Shown here: positions 16,240 through 24,214 of the stretch, piece by piece
How the letters are laid out: each line of letters begins with the position of its first letter
Numbering within the stretch: the first letter of the stretch is position 1
Source: Bacteroidetes bacterium GWB2_32_14
GTDB taxonomy: Bacteria > Bacteroidota > Bacteroidia > Bacteroidales > UBA12077
DNA length: 52,240 bases
Assembly: GCA_001768235.1 (NCBI GenBank)
Contig: MENK01000010.1
Location: 5,540 to 57,779 of the forward strand
Reading direction: 5' to 3'
The notes under the pieces: model-generated
Told to the model about the DNA's origin: nothing
Database searches by the model: none
The model's input: the letters and a program-made list of their open reading frames with translations, nothing else
Made by a program: the position numbers and the translations under genes

Positions 16240-17115
16240 TTATAAAATATTCAATCCCTGTTCTTTAATTTTTTCCAGTTCGTCCTTCATCAGGACAACG
16301 ATTTTTTGAATATCATAATCGTTTGCTTTTGAGCCAATGGTATTTATTTCGCGTCCTATTTCCTGGGTAATAAAACCCAGCTTTTTACCTGAAGGTTCTG
16401 CTTCGTTTACAACTTCTTTAAAATATTTACAATGATTTGTTAATCGCACTTTTTCTTCGGTAATATCGAGTTTTTCGAGATAGTAAATGATTTCCTGTTC
16501 GAAACGGTTTTTATCAACATCTTTTTCGTCGATGGTGTTTCGTAAACTTTCATTAATTTTCTCTTTTATTTTTACTGTTCGGGCAAGTTCAAACGGGGTA
16601 ATCTCGTTTTTATATTTTTCAATAATTTCGATTCTCGAAATAAAATCATCCAACAAATGTTTTCCTTCCTGAATTCTGAAGTTGTCAAGTTGCTCAATGG
16701 CTTGTTTAATGGTTCCCTGGATTTTTTCCCAATCTGCTTCATCAATTTCTTCGCGTTCAATATTTAAAGTATCGGGCAATCGCATGGCAATCTGTAAAAG
16801 TTGTTCCTGTGAATTGATACTTAATTCGTCGGAAATGCTTTTAAGCTGATGTATATAATTACGAACAACGCCTGAATTTATCGTGGTAGCCTTACTATCG
16901 TCGGTATATTCATAAAACAGGATGAATTCAATTTTACCCCGTTGTAAACTTTTTGAAAGTTCGTTCCGTATTTCAAGTTCTTTTTGACGATAAATGCCTG
17001 GTATTTTAGTGTAAATATCAAGGGTTTTGCTATTTAACGATTTTATTTCCACAGAAATTTTTCTTGTTGCAAGTTCACATTCGGCTTTTCCAAAGCCTGT
17101 CATTGATTTTATCAT
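16240..17115 (-). CDS. yicC: YicC family endoribonuclease
   Basis: A 291-aa protein of the YicC/YloC family, now known in E. coli as an endoribonuclease that acts on the sRNA RyhB. The start is placed at the ATG giving MIKSMTGFGKAE, the conserved N-terminus of the family; an in-frame ATG 21 bases upstream is less likely. The C-terminal GKKLGFITQEIGREINTIGS stretch is the conserved DUF1732 region. It is 16 bp upstream of gmk and probably co-transcribed. Confidence 0.95.
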   Translation of the reverse strand: MIKSMTGFGKAECELATRKISVEIKSLNSKTLDIYTKIPGIYRQKELEIRNELSKSLQRGKIEFILFYEYTDDSKATTINSGVVRNYIHQLKSISDELSINSQEQLLQIAMRLPDTLNIEREEIDEADWEKIQGTIKQAIEQLDNFRIQEGKHLLDDFISRIEIIEKYKNEITPFELARTVKIKEKINESLRNTIDEKDVDKNRFEQEIIYYLEKLDITEEKVRLTNHCKYFKEVVNEAEPSGKKLGFITQEIGREINTIGSKANDYDIQKIVVLMKDELEKIKEQGLNIL

Positions 17116-17242
17116 TATTATATATGTTTTATCCAACTAAAGTTAGGAAATATAAGCCAAAGGTAAGTAAAAAAATTACAAGAATATCCAGTAATGATTT
17201 ACAGGTTGTACTAAATATAGATTTTTTATTAATTGGGTAAAA

Positions 17243-17328
17243 GCCAGAAGCCAAGAGTCGGTAAATTGTATTTCAAAGCTATTCACAATTCGTAGATTTT
17301 TAAACCATAAATCGTAAATCGTAATTCT
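17243..17328. repeat. degenerate 7-bp tandem repeats 3' of gldG
   Basis: GCCAGAA-GCCAAGA (17243-17256) and TAAATCG-TAAATCG-TAATTCT (17308-17328) are short, decayed arrays of 7-bp units in the gap between gldG and yicC. They share the 7-bp period and the 3'-flank position with the clean array at 21823. The last unit overlaps the gldG stop codon. Confidence 0.5.
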
Positions 17329-19024
17329 ACATGTATTTTCTTTTCCTGATATAGAGCAGAATGAATCCAAAAAGCAAAATACTAACAACAGGTAAAACGG
17401 TATTAATTAGTTGCCATTTGGTTTTTTTAGTAATTAATTTTGATTTATCGAGTAATCGAAGTTTAAAATCACGTGAACGAATATCGAGAATACCATTTTT
17501 TTCAACCAAATAATGTACTGTATTCATAACAAATTCTTTATTTCCAAAAGATTGTTTCGTGTATCTGTCGTATCCGAGTGGTGATAGAAAAACTCCATCG
17601 GCCCGTTGGCGAACATCGTTTCGAATAATATCAGCATCAGAAATTACAATCATTTGAGTAGGAAGGCTTTTGTTTTTGAATTCAAATGGTTGATTCCCTG
17701 TGTATTCATTAATAAGCCTGTTAGTAAATACAGATTCAAACTTACCTTCTAAAAGTAAAGCAACAGGTTTATACGACTGGTTAAAAGTATAAGGGTCGAT
17801 TTGTTCACGAACCTGTTCAAGGCTTACCAGCTGAGGTACAGTTAAAACCCTGCAGTTTTGTGATGATGTCAGAATTATTTTTTTCCTGATATCCGGATTA
17901 TTTCCAACAGTATCTATAACACTTGGAAATTCTGCTTTAATCATGTTCAGGTTTTTGGTAATCGGGTTATTGGATGGAGGATTTAATAAAGGGAAATAAA
18001 CCCAGGGAGCAGGGGCAAAGCGTGGCTGATTTCCTGTTATTGCAGTATTTACAGGAATAACAGCACATTGAATATCCTGAATTATGTCCGGATTTACTCT
18101 TACCCCGTATTTAAATAACTGATCACCCAGGTTTGGATCGTTATAAAATGCAAAGGTAGCGCTTCCGGTTGAAAGGCTGTCCATATCTGCTTTTACAGCA
18201 TCGATAAGCCACAATATTCGCCCGCCTTTCATAAGATATTGATCGATTATAAATTTGCTTTTTTCAGTATATTCTTCTGTTGGTCCGGCAATAATTATTG
18301 CATCGTAAGGTTCAAGAATGGTAATGAAATCTTTAATTGTAACCCTGTCAATATCGTAATACTCAGATAATGCTTTTGTTATATCACCTGTCTGAAATTC
18401 GTCCAGTTCGCCTTGTCCTTCTATAAAAGCTATTCTCTTTCGCTGTTTTACTGTTATTTTTCGAATCGCGTCAATAAATTCATATTCTAACGATTCAATC
18501 GAATTATTCAGGTTTTCGTCGGCAGATAAACCCGGGTTATTCTTTAATAAATTCACAGGAGTTTCTTTTCCCTGGTAAGCAATTATTGCACCCGGGAAAA
18601 GCATTTTTTCTGCCATTCCGCCTTCGGTATCCCGATCTTTAACATTTGTGGGATTTAATCCCCTGTCGTATAAATCCTGAAACAGGACATTTCTTTTTTT
18701 CTGATCGGCCGATTCGGATGGATTAATAAACGAAAATTGGATGTTGTCATTGGCTATAACCCTGAATTCATCCATCAATTCCCTTACAGATTTTTGCATT
18801 CTTTGAAAACCTACAGGCATTTCGCCATCAAGATAAATCTCTATATAAACAATATCGTTTAACGAATCAAGGATTTCTCTTGAAGATTTATTCAATGTAT
18901 ATCGTTTATCGGCTGTTAAATCTAACCTGAAATAAGCATTTGACGAAATGTAATTTATCAGTAAAACAATGATTAATGCAAGTGTCAGCTGAATTATATT
19001 TTGTTTTTTAAGATTTTTTTTCAT
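17327..19024 (-). CDS. gldG: gliding motility-associated ABC component GldG
   Basis: A 565-aa membrane-anchored protein. One N-terminal helix (about 12-28) is followed by a large periplasmic GldG-type domain (NSSREILDSLNDIVYIEIY region, and FIEGQGELDEFQTGDITKAL) and ends with a C-terminal helix (about 540-558). With GldF and the ATPase GldA it forms an ABC-type complex required for gliding in Flavobacterium. In Bacteroidia that do not glide the pair is often retained with unclear purpose. It starts 3 bp after gldF, a clear operon. gldA is not in this window. Confidence 0.94.
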   Translation of the reverse strand: MKKNLKKQNIIQLTLALIIVLLINYISSNAYFRLDLTADKRYTLNKSSREILDSLNDIVYIEIYLDGEMPVGFQRMQKSVRELMDEFRVIANDNIQFSFINPSESADQKKRNVLFQDLYDRGLNPTNVKDRDTEGGMAEKMLFPGAIIAYQGKETPVNLLKNNPGLSADENLNNSIESLEYEFIDAIRKITVKQRKRIAFIEGQGELDEFQTGDITKALSEYYDIDRVTIKDFITILEPYDAIIIAGPTEEYTEKSKFIIDQYLMKGGRILWLIDAVKADMDSLSTGSATFAFYNDPNLGDQLFKYGVRVNPDIIQDIQCAVIPVNTAITGNQPRFAPAPWVYFPLLNPPSNNPITKNLNMIKAEFPSVIDTVGNNPDIRKKIILTSSQNCRVLTVPQLVSLEQVREQIDPYTFNQSYKPVALLLEGKFESVFTNRLINEYTGNQPFEFKNKSLPTQMIVISDADIIRNDVRQRADGVFLSPLGYDRYTKQSFGNKEFVMNTVHYLVEKNGILDIRSRDFKLRLLDKSKLITKKTKWQLINTVLPVVSILLFGFILLYIRKRKYM

Positions 19025-19027
19025 GAT

Positions 19028-19759
19028 TTACCATCTTCTGCTTTGAAGAATTGTTTTTGTTATTAAAAGAAAAAATGCAATAACACTTATAAAATAAATA
19101 ATATCGCGGCTGTCAATTACCCCCCGGCTCATTGATTTGTAATGTTCGTTTATTCCTAAATTGATTATTAACGAGTTAACTGATTTAAACAGTTGCAATT
19201 GACTGGCAAAATCGAAACCAATATAGATAAGAAAACAAAGCAACATTCCAATAATAAAAGCTATAATCTGGTTATCGGTAATTGATGATGATAAAATTCC
19301 AATAGCAACATATATGGATGCCAGGAAAAATAACCCGATAAATGAACCCCATGTTCCACCCATATCAATATTTCCAACCGGATTTCCCAGTTGATAAACC
19401 GAATAAAAATAGATGAGCGTGGGGATTAAAGAAAATAATACAAGAACCAGTGCGGCAAGGTATTTCGCGAAAATAATCTGGAAATCAGACAAAGGCCTTG
19501 TTAAAAGCAATTCGATTGTGCCTGATTTTTTTTCATCGGCAAACACACGCATGGTAACCGCGGGAGCAAGAAAAAGAAAAACCCACGGGGCAATTGAAAA
19601 CAATGTATCTAAAGAGGCATATCCACTGTCAAAAATATTGTATGCCCCCGGGAAAATCCACATGAATAAGCTATTTACAATTAGAAATATTACAATAACT
19701 ACATACCCTGTTATTGTGCTGAAAAAACTGCTTATTTCTTTTTTTAAGAGTGAGTACAT
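19028..19759 (-). CDS. gldF: gliding motility-associated ABC permease GldF
   Basis: A 243-aa ABC-2 type permease with six predicted helices, starting at residues 14-35 (TITGYVVIVIFLIVNSLFM). The conserved segment FADEKKSGTIELLLTRPLSD lies after the second helix, as in GldF and its NosY-like relatives. It is followed directly by gldG. The 5' region is A/T-rich with no recognised promoter, and the divergent gene starts at 19930. Confidence 0.94.
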   Translation of the reverse strand: MYSLLKKEISSFFSTITGYVVIVIFLIVNSLFMWIFPGAYNIFDSGYASLDTLFSIAPWVFLFLAPAVTMRVFADEKKSGTIELLLTRPLSDFQIIFAKYLAALVLVLFSLIPTLIYFYSVYQLGNPVGNIDMGGTWGSFIGLFFLASIYVAIGILSSSITDNQIIAFIIGMLLCFLIYIGFDFASQLQLFKSVNSLIINLGINEHYKSMSRGVIDSRDIIYFISVIAFFLLITKTILQSRRW

Positions 19760-19882
19760 TCGTTGTTTGGTTTTATTGAATCACAAATTTAATTTTTAAT
19801 ATTTAGATTCAAAATTCTCAATATATTTAACTTTTAGGATTTTAATTGTAAAAGTTATTTTTCAGATATTTTTCTATTCAAC

Positions 19883-19912
19883 TTGATCAATCTAAATCAT
19901 TCCTTATTTTTG
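19883..19912 (+). promoter_or_regulatory. Bacteroidota-type promoter for the lipid A deacylase gene
   Basis: TTG (19883-19885), a 19-bp spacer and TATTTTTG (19905-19912) match the -33 TTG and -7 TAnnTTTG consensus with ideal spacing. The start codon is 17 bases after the -7 box, so the leader would be short. Confidence 0.72.
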
Positions 19913-19929
19913 TTTTTTATTTTTCACGA

Positions 19930-21033
19930 ATGTTATTTAAACGATACAACCTGGTTATAATTGTTTTCTTATTTCCCATTTTGGTATATGGGCAAGACAG
20001 ATGGAATTTTACAAACAATTCATATTTAGAAACAAATTATGGGTATGGGGCTATTATGCCTCATCACAGCTCAATTAAATACCTGCTCGAAGATCATATC
20101 CGAACAGTTGATATTAAATATGTAAAATCGAGTACTGGCGAGAAATACTGGAATCAGTTGTTCCGGTATCCTGATTTTGGATTGGGTTTTTATCGTTCAA
20201 ATCTTGGGAATAATGATGTTTATGGGTATGCAAATGCAATTTATGGATTTGCAAAAATTCCTGTTGCACGTTTGGTAAATGGATCAGGAATCAGCTACCA
20301 GATTGCTGTTGGAGCTTCATACATTACAGATTGCTTCGACATAAATGAAAATTACAGCAATTTGGCTATTGGAACACATATCAATATTTATATCGATTTT
20401 AGTTTACATTCTTATATTGCATTATCCGAAAAAATCGGACTGACAAATAGTATTCGTTTTACTCATTTTTCAAACGGGAATATACAAAATCCAAATTACG
20501 GGCTAAATATTATTTCCGGATCAATAGGCCTGGCCTATCATTTTAATTCAAATTACCTGGAAAAGAAGGCAATGGAGTTGCCAAAGGTTGATTCAAAAAA
20601 TGAATACCGGATAACATTTTCGGGTGGTGCAAAATCAATCAACCACTATGTCGAAGGTACTTATTTTGCTTCATCTCTGATTTTTGATTACAACCGGGTG
20701 TATAGCTTAAAAGGCAAATGGGGTGTTGGAACCGATATTTTCTTTGATGCAACCTATAGGCAGGAATCAGCAAACACCAATAAAAATGATATTGTAAATA
20801 CAGATTTGTACCAGGTTGGTGCTCATGTTATGCACGATTTTGTTATGAACAGGCTGGCTTTTACGGTACAACTCGGGGCTTACCTTTATGCGCCTATTGA
20901 ACCCGAAGCGCCATTTTATTCGAGAATAGGGTTGCGGTATAAGGTAAACAGAAACTGGTACGCAAGTATGACTTTAAAATCGCACTACGCGATAGCAAGT
21001 TTTATTGAATGGGGGATAGGGTATTCAATTTAG
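19930..21033 (+). CDS. PagL-like acyloxyacyl hydrolase / lipid A 3-O-deacylase
   Basis: A 367-aa protein with a signal peptide (residues 1-21, ending VYGQ) and an alternating beta-strand pattern ending in an aromatic-rich strand, typical of an outer-membrane barrel. RFTHFSNGNIQNPNYGLN (176-193) contains the His-x-Ser-Asn signature of PagL, with catalytic His179 and Ser181. PagL removes the 3-O acyl chain from lipid A. The protein is about twice the length of Pseudomonas PagL, as is usual for Bacteroidota members, with a C-terminal half of unknown purpose. lpxB and an LpxL-type acyltransferase gene elsewhere in the window make a lipid A role coherent. Confidence 0.88.
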   Translation: MLFKRYNLVIIVFLFPILVYGQDRWNFTNNSYLETNYGYGAIMPHHSSIKYLLEDHIRTVDIKYVKSSTGEKYWNQLFRYPDFGLGFYRSNLGNNDVYGYANAIYGFAKIPVARLVNGSGISYQIAVGASYITDCFDINENYSNLAIGTHINIYIDFSLHSYIALSEKIGLTNSIRFTHFSNGNIQNPNYGLNIISGSIGLAYHFNSNYLEKKAMELPKVDSKNEYRITFSGGAKSINHYVEGTYFASSLIFDYNRVYSLKGKWGVGTDIFFDATYRQESANTNKNDIVNTDLYQVGAHVMHDFVMNRLAFTVQLGAYLYAPIEPEAPFYSRIGLRYKVNRNWYASMTLKSHYAIASFIEWGIGYSI

Positions 21034-21041
21034 GATTAAAA

Positions 21042-21797
21042 ATGATGAATAATGATTTAAGAATGAAAAGCAACACGGGGATAACTATTTATATAATCTT
21101 GTTATTATTTATTGTAACAGGTTGTGACAATACTTTATTTAATTCAGGTGATATTTCACGTTTAGACACGCCTGTTGAAGAATTTACCGAGGTTTATATA
21201 AACGACATATTTGAAGTATATCTGTATCAGGATACAGTTTGTAAACTAAGTATTGAAGGAGGCAGCAATTTATTGCCAAATATTGAATACAAAGTTGTTG
21301 ATGGCAAATTATCAGTTTCAGATAATAACTCTGCTCAATGGAGCCGGAATTATGATAAAATGAAATTGCATATTTCTTCAAAAAAGCTATTGTACATGGA
21401 TATTCACGAATCGTCAAGCATACAATGTATTGATACATTAATAACTCCCCAGCTAAAAGTATTTTCAATAACCGATTATTCTGATATTTCTTTATTGATT
21501 CAATGCGATAATTTTTATTTTGTAAACGAAGGAACCTCAGGCGCATATCTCGAAATCAAAGGAACTGCTAAAAATGTTGGTATGTGGGCAAGAGCATCTG
21601 CTATTATTAAAGCCGATGAATTCATTTCTGAAAATATGACCTTTGAAACAGAAAGCATTGGAAATAGCTATATACATGTAAAAAACAAGCTGGTTGTTGA
21701 AATATTGAATTCGGGTAAAGTATATTATAAAGGCAATCCTGAAACTATCGAGTATTTGAACGAAGGTGCTAAATCGAAGCTGATTAAAATTGACTAA
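21042..21797 (+). CDS. lipoprotein with head-GIN (DUF2807) domain
   Basis: About 251 aa. The segment YIILLLFIVTGCDN is a lipoprotein signal with the lipidated Cys after VTG. The rest is a beta-helix-like DUF2807 domain: VEEFTEVYINDIFEVYLYQD at its start and short repeats of charged residues alternating with small ones. The start is uncertain. 21042 (MMNNDLRMKSN) and 21063 (MKSNTG) both leave a normal signal, while the longest frame would overlap the upstream gene. Proteins of this family are surface or periplasmic and mostly uncharacterised. Likely co-transcribed with the deacylase gene, which ends 9 bases before. Confidence 0.85.
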   Translation: MMNNDLRMKSNTGITIYIILLLFIVTGCDNTLFNSGDISRLDTPVEEFTEVYINDIFEVYLYQDTVCKLSIEGGSNLLPNIEYKVVDGKLSVSDNNSAQWSRNYDKMKLHISSKKLLYMDIHESSSIQCIDTLITPQLKVFSITDYSDISLLIQCDNFYFVNEGTSGAYLEIKGTAKNVGMWARASAIIKADEFISENMTFETESIGNSYIHVKNKLVVEILNSGKVYYKGNPETIEYLNEGAKSKLIKID

Positions 21798-21822
21798 AAA
21801 AAATCTTCTTGAAGTTATATTT

Positions 21823-21871
21823 TGAATCCTGAATCCTGAATCCTGAATCCTGAATCCTGAATCCTGAATCC
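21823..21871. repeat. seven perfect copies of a 7-bp repeat (TGAATCC)
   Basis: TGAATCC is repeated exactly seven times with no mismatch, between the convergent ends of the head-GIN lipoprotein gene and lpxB. The array ends six bases before the lpxB stop codon. Such perfect arrays can change in copy number by slippage. Confidence 0.97.
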
Positions 21872-21876
21872 TTCTA

Positions 21877-22995
21877 TTAAACCAGATAACTATAAACTCT
21901 CTTAGCTACCCGTTCAGAAGCACCTGTACCACCCAGTATTTCTTGTAAGTTGGTATAATCCTTTAGCATTTTTTCACGGTAACCGGTGTGATGTAAGATT
22001 TTATCCAGTTCCGATGACACGTTTTCCTGAGTCATATCAAACTGAATCAGTTCTTTAACAACTTCTCTGTTCATTATCAGATTAACCAATGAAATGTATT
22101 TTACTTTTACAAATCGTTTGGCAATATAATATGAAAGATTTCCTGCCCTGTAACAAACCACCTGGGGTACATTGAATAAAGCAGTTTCGAGTGTTGCTGT
22201 TCCTGATGTAACCAATGCTGCTGTTGAAAACTTCAACGTGTCGTAGGTTTGTTTGAAAACTACTTTAACATGGTGCCCCTGAATATATTTATTGTAAAAT
22301 TCAGGTTCAATGGATGGTGCTGCAGCAACTACAAACTGGTATTTTGCAAATTTCGGAATAATTTTTAACATGATTTCCAGGTTACGGTCGATCTCCTGTT
22401 TTCGGCTACCTGCTAAAACTCCTATTATGGGTTTGTTTTCAAGCGAATTTTTTTGAATAAATTCATCAATACTGTTTTTTTCGATTAATTTTTCATTCAC
22501 GGCATCGAGCAACGGGTTTCCATCAAAGTCAACAGGATAATCGAATTTCTTAAAATAATCTACTTCAAAAGGAAAGATAACAAACATCTTATCTACAAAA
22601 GCTTTAATCTTCTTAATTCTCGATTCTTTCCATGCCCATATTTTGGGTGATATATAATAAAAAACTTTATATCCAGCTGATTTTACAAATTCAGCCATTC
22701 GCAGGTTAAAGCCGGGATAATCGATAAGAATAACCACATCAGGGTTGAAATCCAGGATATCTTGCTTGCATAACGTAAAAAAGGATTTTATTGTTCGGAT
22801 ATTGGCCAGAACTTCTACAAATCCCATGATTGCAGTTTCGCGGTAATGTTTAACCAGTGTTCCGCCTTGTTCTTGCATTAAATCGCCACCCCAGAACCTG
22901 AATTCAGGATTGGGATCAACCATTTTTAAACCTTTCATGAGGTTTGAACCATGCAAATCGCCCGATGCTTCGCCTGCAATAATGTAATATTTCAT
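21877..22995 (-). CDS. lpxB: lipid-A-disaccharide synthase
   Basis: A 372-aa family GT19 glycosyltransferase that joins UDP-2,3-diacylglucosamine and lipid X. Diagnostic features are IIAGEASGDLHGSNLM at the N-terminus, FWGGDLMQEQGG, YYISPKIWAWKESRIKKIK, GVLAGSRKQEI and the donor-site region TSGTATLETAL. Complete length. It is 1 bp downstream of the small membrane protein gene, which overlaps surE, so surE, the small gene and lpxB form one operon. Confidence 0.97.
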   Translation of the reverse strand: MKYYIIAGEASGDLHGSNLMKGLKMVDPNPEFRFWGGDLMQEQGGTLVKHYRETAIMGFVEVLANIRTIKSFFTLCKQDILDFNPDVVILIDYPGFNLRMAEFVKSAGYKVFYYISPKIWAWKESRIKKIKAFVDKMFVIFPFEVDYFKKFDYPVDFDGNPLLDAVNEKLIEKNSIDEFIQKNSLENKPIIGVLAGSRKQEIDRNLEIMLKIIPKFAKYQFVVAAAPSIEPEFYNKYIQGHHVKVVFKQTYDTLKFSTAALVTSGTATLETALFNVPQVVCYRAGNLSYYIAKRFVKVKYISLVNLIMNREVVKELIQFDMTQENVSSELDKILHHTGYREKMLKDYTNLQEILGGTGASERVAKRVYSYLV

Positions 22996-22996
22996 C

Positions 22997-23290
22997 TTAC
23001 AATGCGAACTTGGTTATAAATACAAAGACTGCAAAAAGAATAGTTGCCATTAGCACTCCGCGGGCAGAATATAGATAGTTTAAACGGATAAATATGAAAA
23101 ATAACAGGAGGTTTGGAATAACACAAAGACTAACCAGTTTTGTAAATACATTTTTTCCTACTAAGTAGGAAATAAGCTCGTTAATCCCGAAAGCATTAAA
23201 ATTTATAAAGTAAACAATTATCATGGTTAGAATTGGAGCAATTATTCCCAACATGAGTCCAAGATAAAGCTTGTCGAATTTAGATTTCAT
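22997..23290 (-). CDS. small membrane protein between surE and lpxB
   Basis: About 97 aa with three hydrophobic segments (LGLMLGIIAPILTMIIVYFI, then LVSLCVIPNLLLFFIFI and VLMATILFAVFVFITKF). The ATG at 23288-23290 is chosen because it gives MKSKFDKLYLG. It overlaps the last codons of surE by 11 bp, whereas an upstream ATG would overlap surE further. The family is uncharacterised. The strict overlap suggests translational coupling. No function can be given beyond membrane location. Confidence 0.82.
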   Translation of the reverse strand: MKSKFDKLYLGLMLGIIAPILTMIIVYFINFNAFGINELISYLVGKNVFTKLVSLCVIPNLLLFFIFIRLNYLYSARGVLMATILFAVFVFITKFAL

Positions 23291-24053
23291 AGGTCCATTT
23301 TTTAAAATGATCGAATTTATCGTAAGCGGTAAAATCAATTTCTACAGGTACTATCGAGATGTAATTATTTGCTAACGCCCATTCATCGGTATCGGTAGAA
23401 CCGTTTTCGGTGTTCTCGAAAAAACCTGTAAGCCAGAAATATTCTCCATTACGTGGATCGAGACGTTTTTCAAATTCTTCTTTCCAAAATCCCTGAGCCT
23501 GTCGGCAGATTTTTACTCCTTTTATTTCGTTTTGTGCAATTACCGGGAAGTTAACATTCAGGCAGGTAGCCTTTGGCAGGCCGTTTTTTAACACATTCTC
23601 AACAATTTTTTTCCCATGGTCGATTATTTGTGAAAAATCAGCATCAATAGAATAATCGAGTAAAGAAAATCCAACAGAAGGAACATCGTTTATACAACCT
23701 TCAATAACAGCAGCCATTGTTCCTGAATAAATAATACTAACCGAGGCATTTGAACCGTGGTTAACACCGGAAACAAGCAAATCTGGTTTTCTGTGCAGGA
23801 TTTCACTTAATGCCAATTTTACAGAATCAACAGGAGTACCACTGCATCCGTAAACTTTAACATTTTCCTGTTCTTTAATCTTTTTATACCGGATTGGAAT
23901 TTTTACAGTTATCGCATGCGACATTCCCGAGTTTCCATGCAATGGAGCTACAACAACAACATCCCCAAATGGTTTTACAATTTCAACCAATGCTGCAATA
24001 CCTTTTGCATTTACCCCGTCATCATTGGTTACCAATATTAAAGGTTTACCCAT
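23280..24053 (-). CDS. surE: 5'/3'-nucleotidase SurE
   Basis: A 257-aa metal-dependent nucleotidase that removes phosphate from nucleoside monophosphates, associated with stationary-phase survival. TNDDGVNAKGI (9-19) carries the acidic metal ligands (Asp11, Asp12), and SGVNHGSNASVSIIYSGTM is the second conserved block. Complete. The first gene of an operon with the small membrane protein and lpxB. The divergent pheT gene starts 161 bp away. Confidence 0.97.
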   Translation of the reverse strand: MGKPLILVTNDDGVNAKGIAALVEIVKPFGDVVVVAPLHGNSGMSHAITVKIPIRYKKIKEQENVKVYGCSGTPVDSVKLALSEILHRKPDLLVSGVNHGSNASVSIIYSGTMAAVIEGCINDVPSVGFSLLDYSIDADFSQIIDHGKKIVENVLKNGLPKATCLNVNFPVIAQNEIKGVKICRQAQGFWKEEFEKRLDPRNGEYFWLTGFFENTENGSTDTDEWALANNYISIVPVEIDFTAYDKFDHFKKWTYEI

Positions 24054-24214
24054 CTCTATTTATTCTTTTTTATCATTGCAAAGATATTCAATTCCAGATT
24101 ATTTATATAAGTATATTTTGTTTTTAGTTTGGAGTGATTAAAATACTGTCAAGTTACATTTTTTTAATATTTTTGTTTCTTTATTTAAAAGCGATTAAGC
24201 AAACAAAAAGCATT

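Noticed and set aside
17176-17388. A 70-codon - strand frame at the 3' end of gldG.
   Set aside because: It overlaps the gldG C-terminus in another frame and the repeat-bearing intergenic DNA, with no family pattern.
23538-23590. GGCAGG repeats in surE as a second copy of the palindromic element of the kinase gene.
   Set aside because: The two GGCAGG sites are independent codons of the conserved NGLPKATCLNVNF block and do not form the hairpin.
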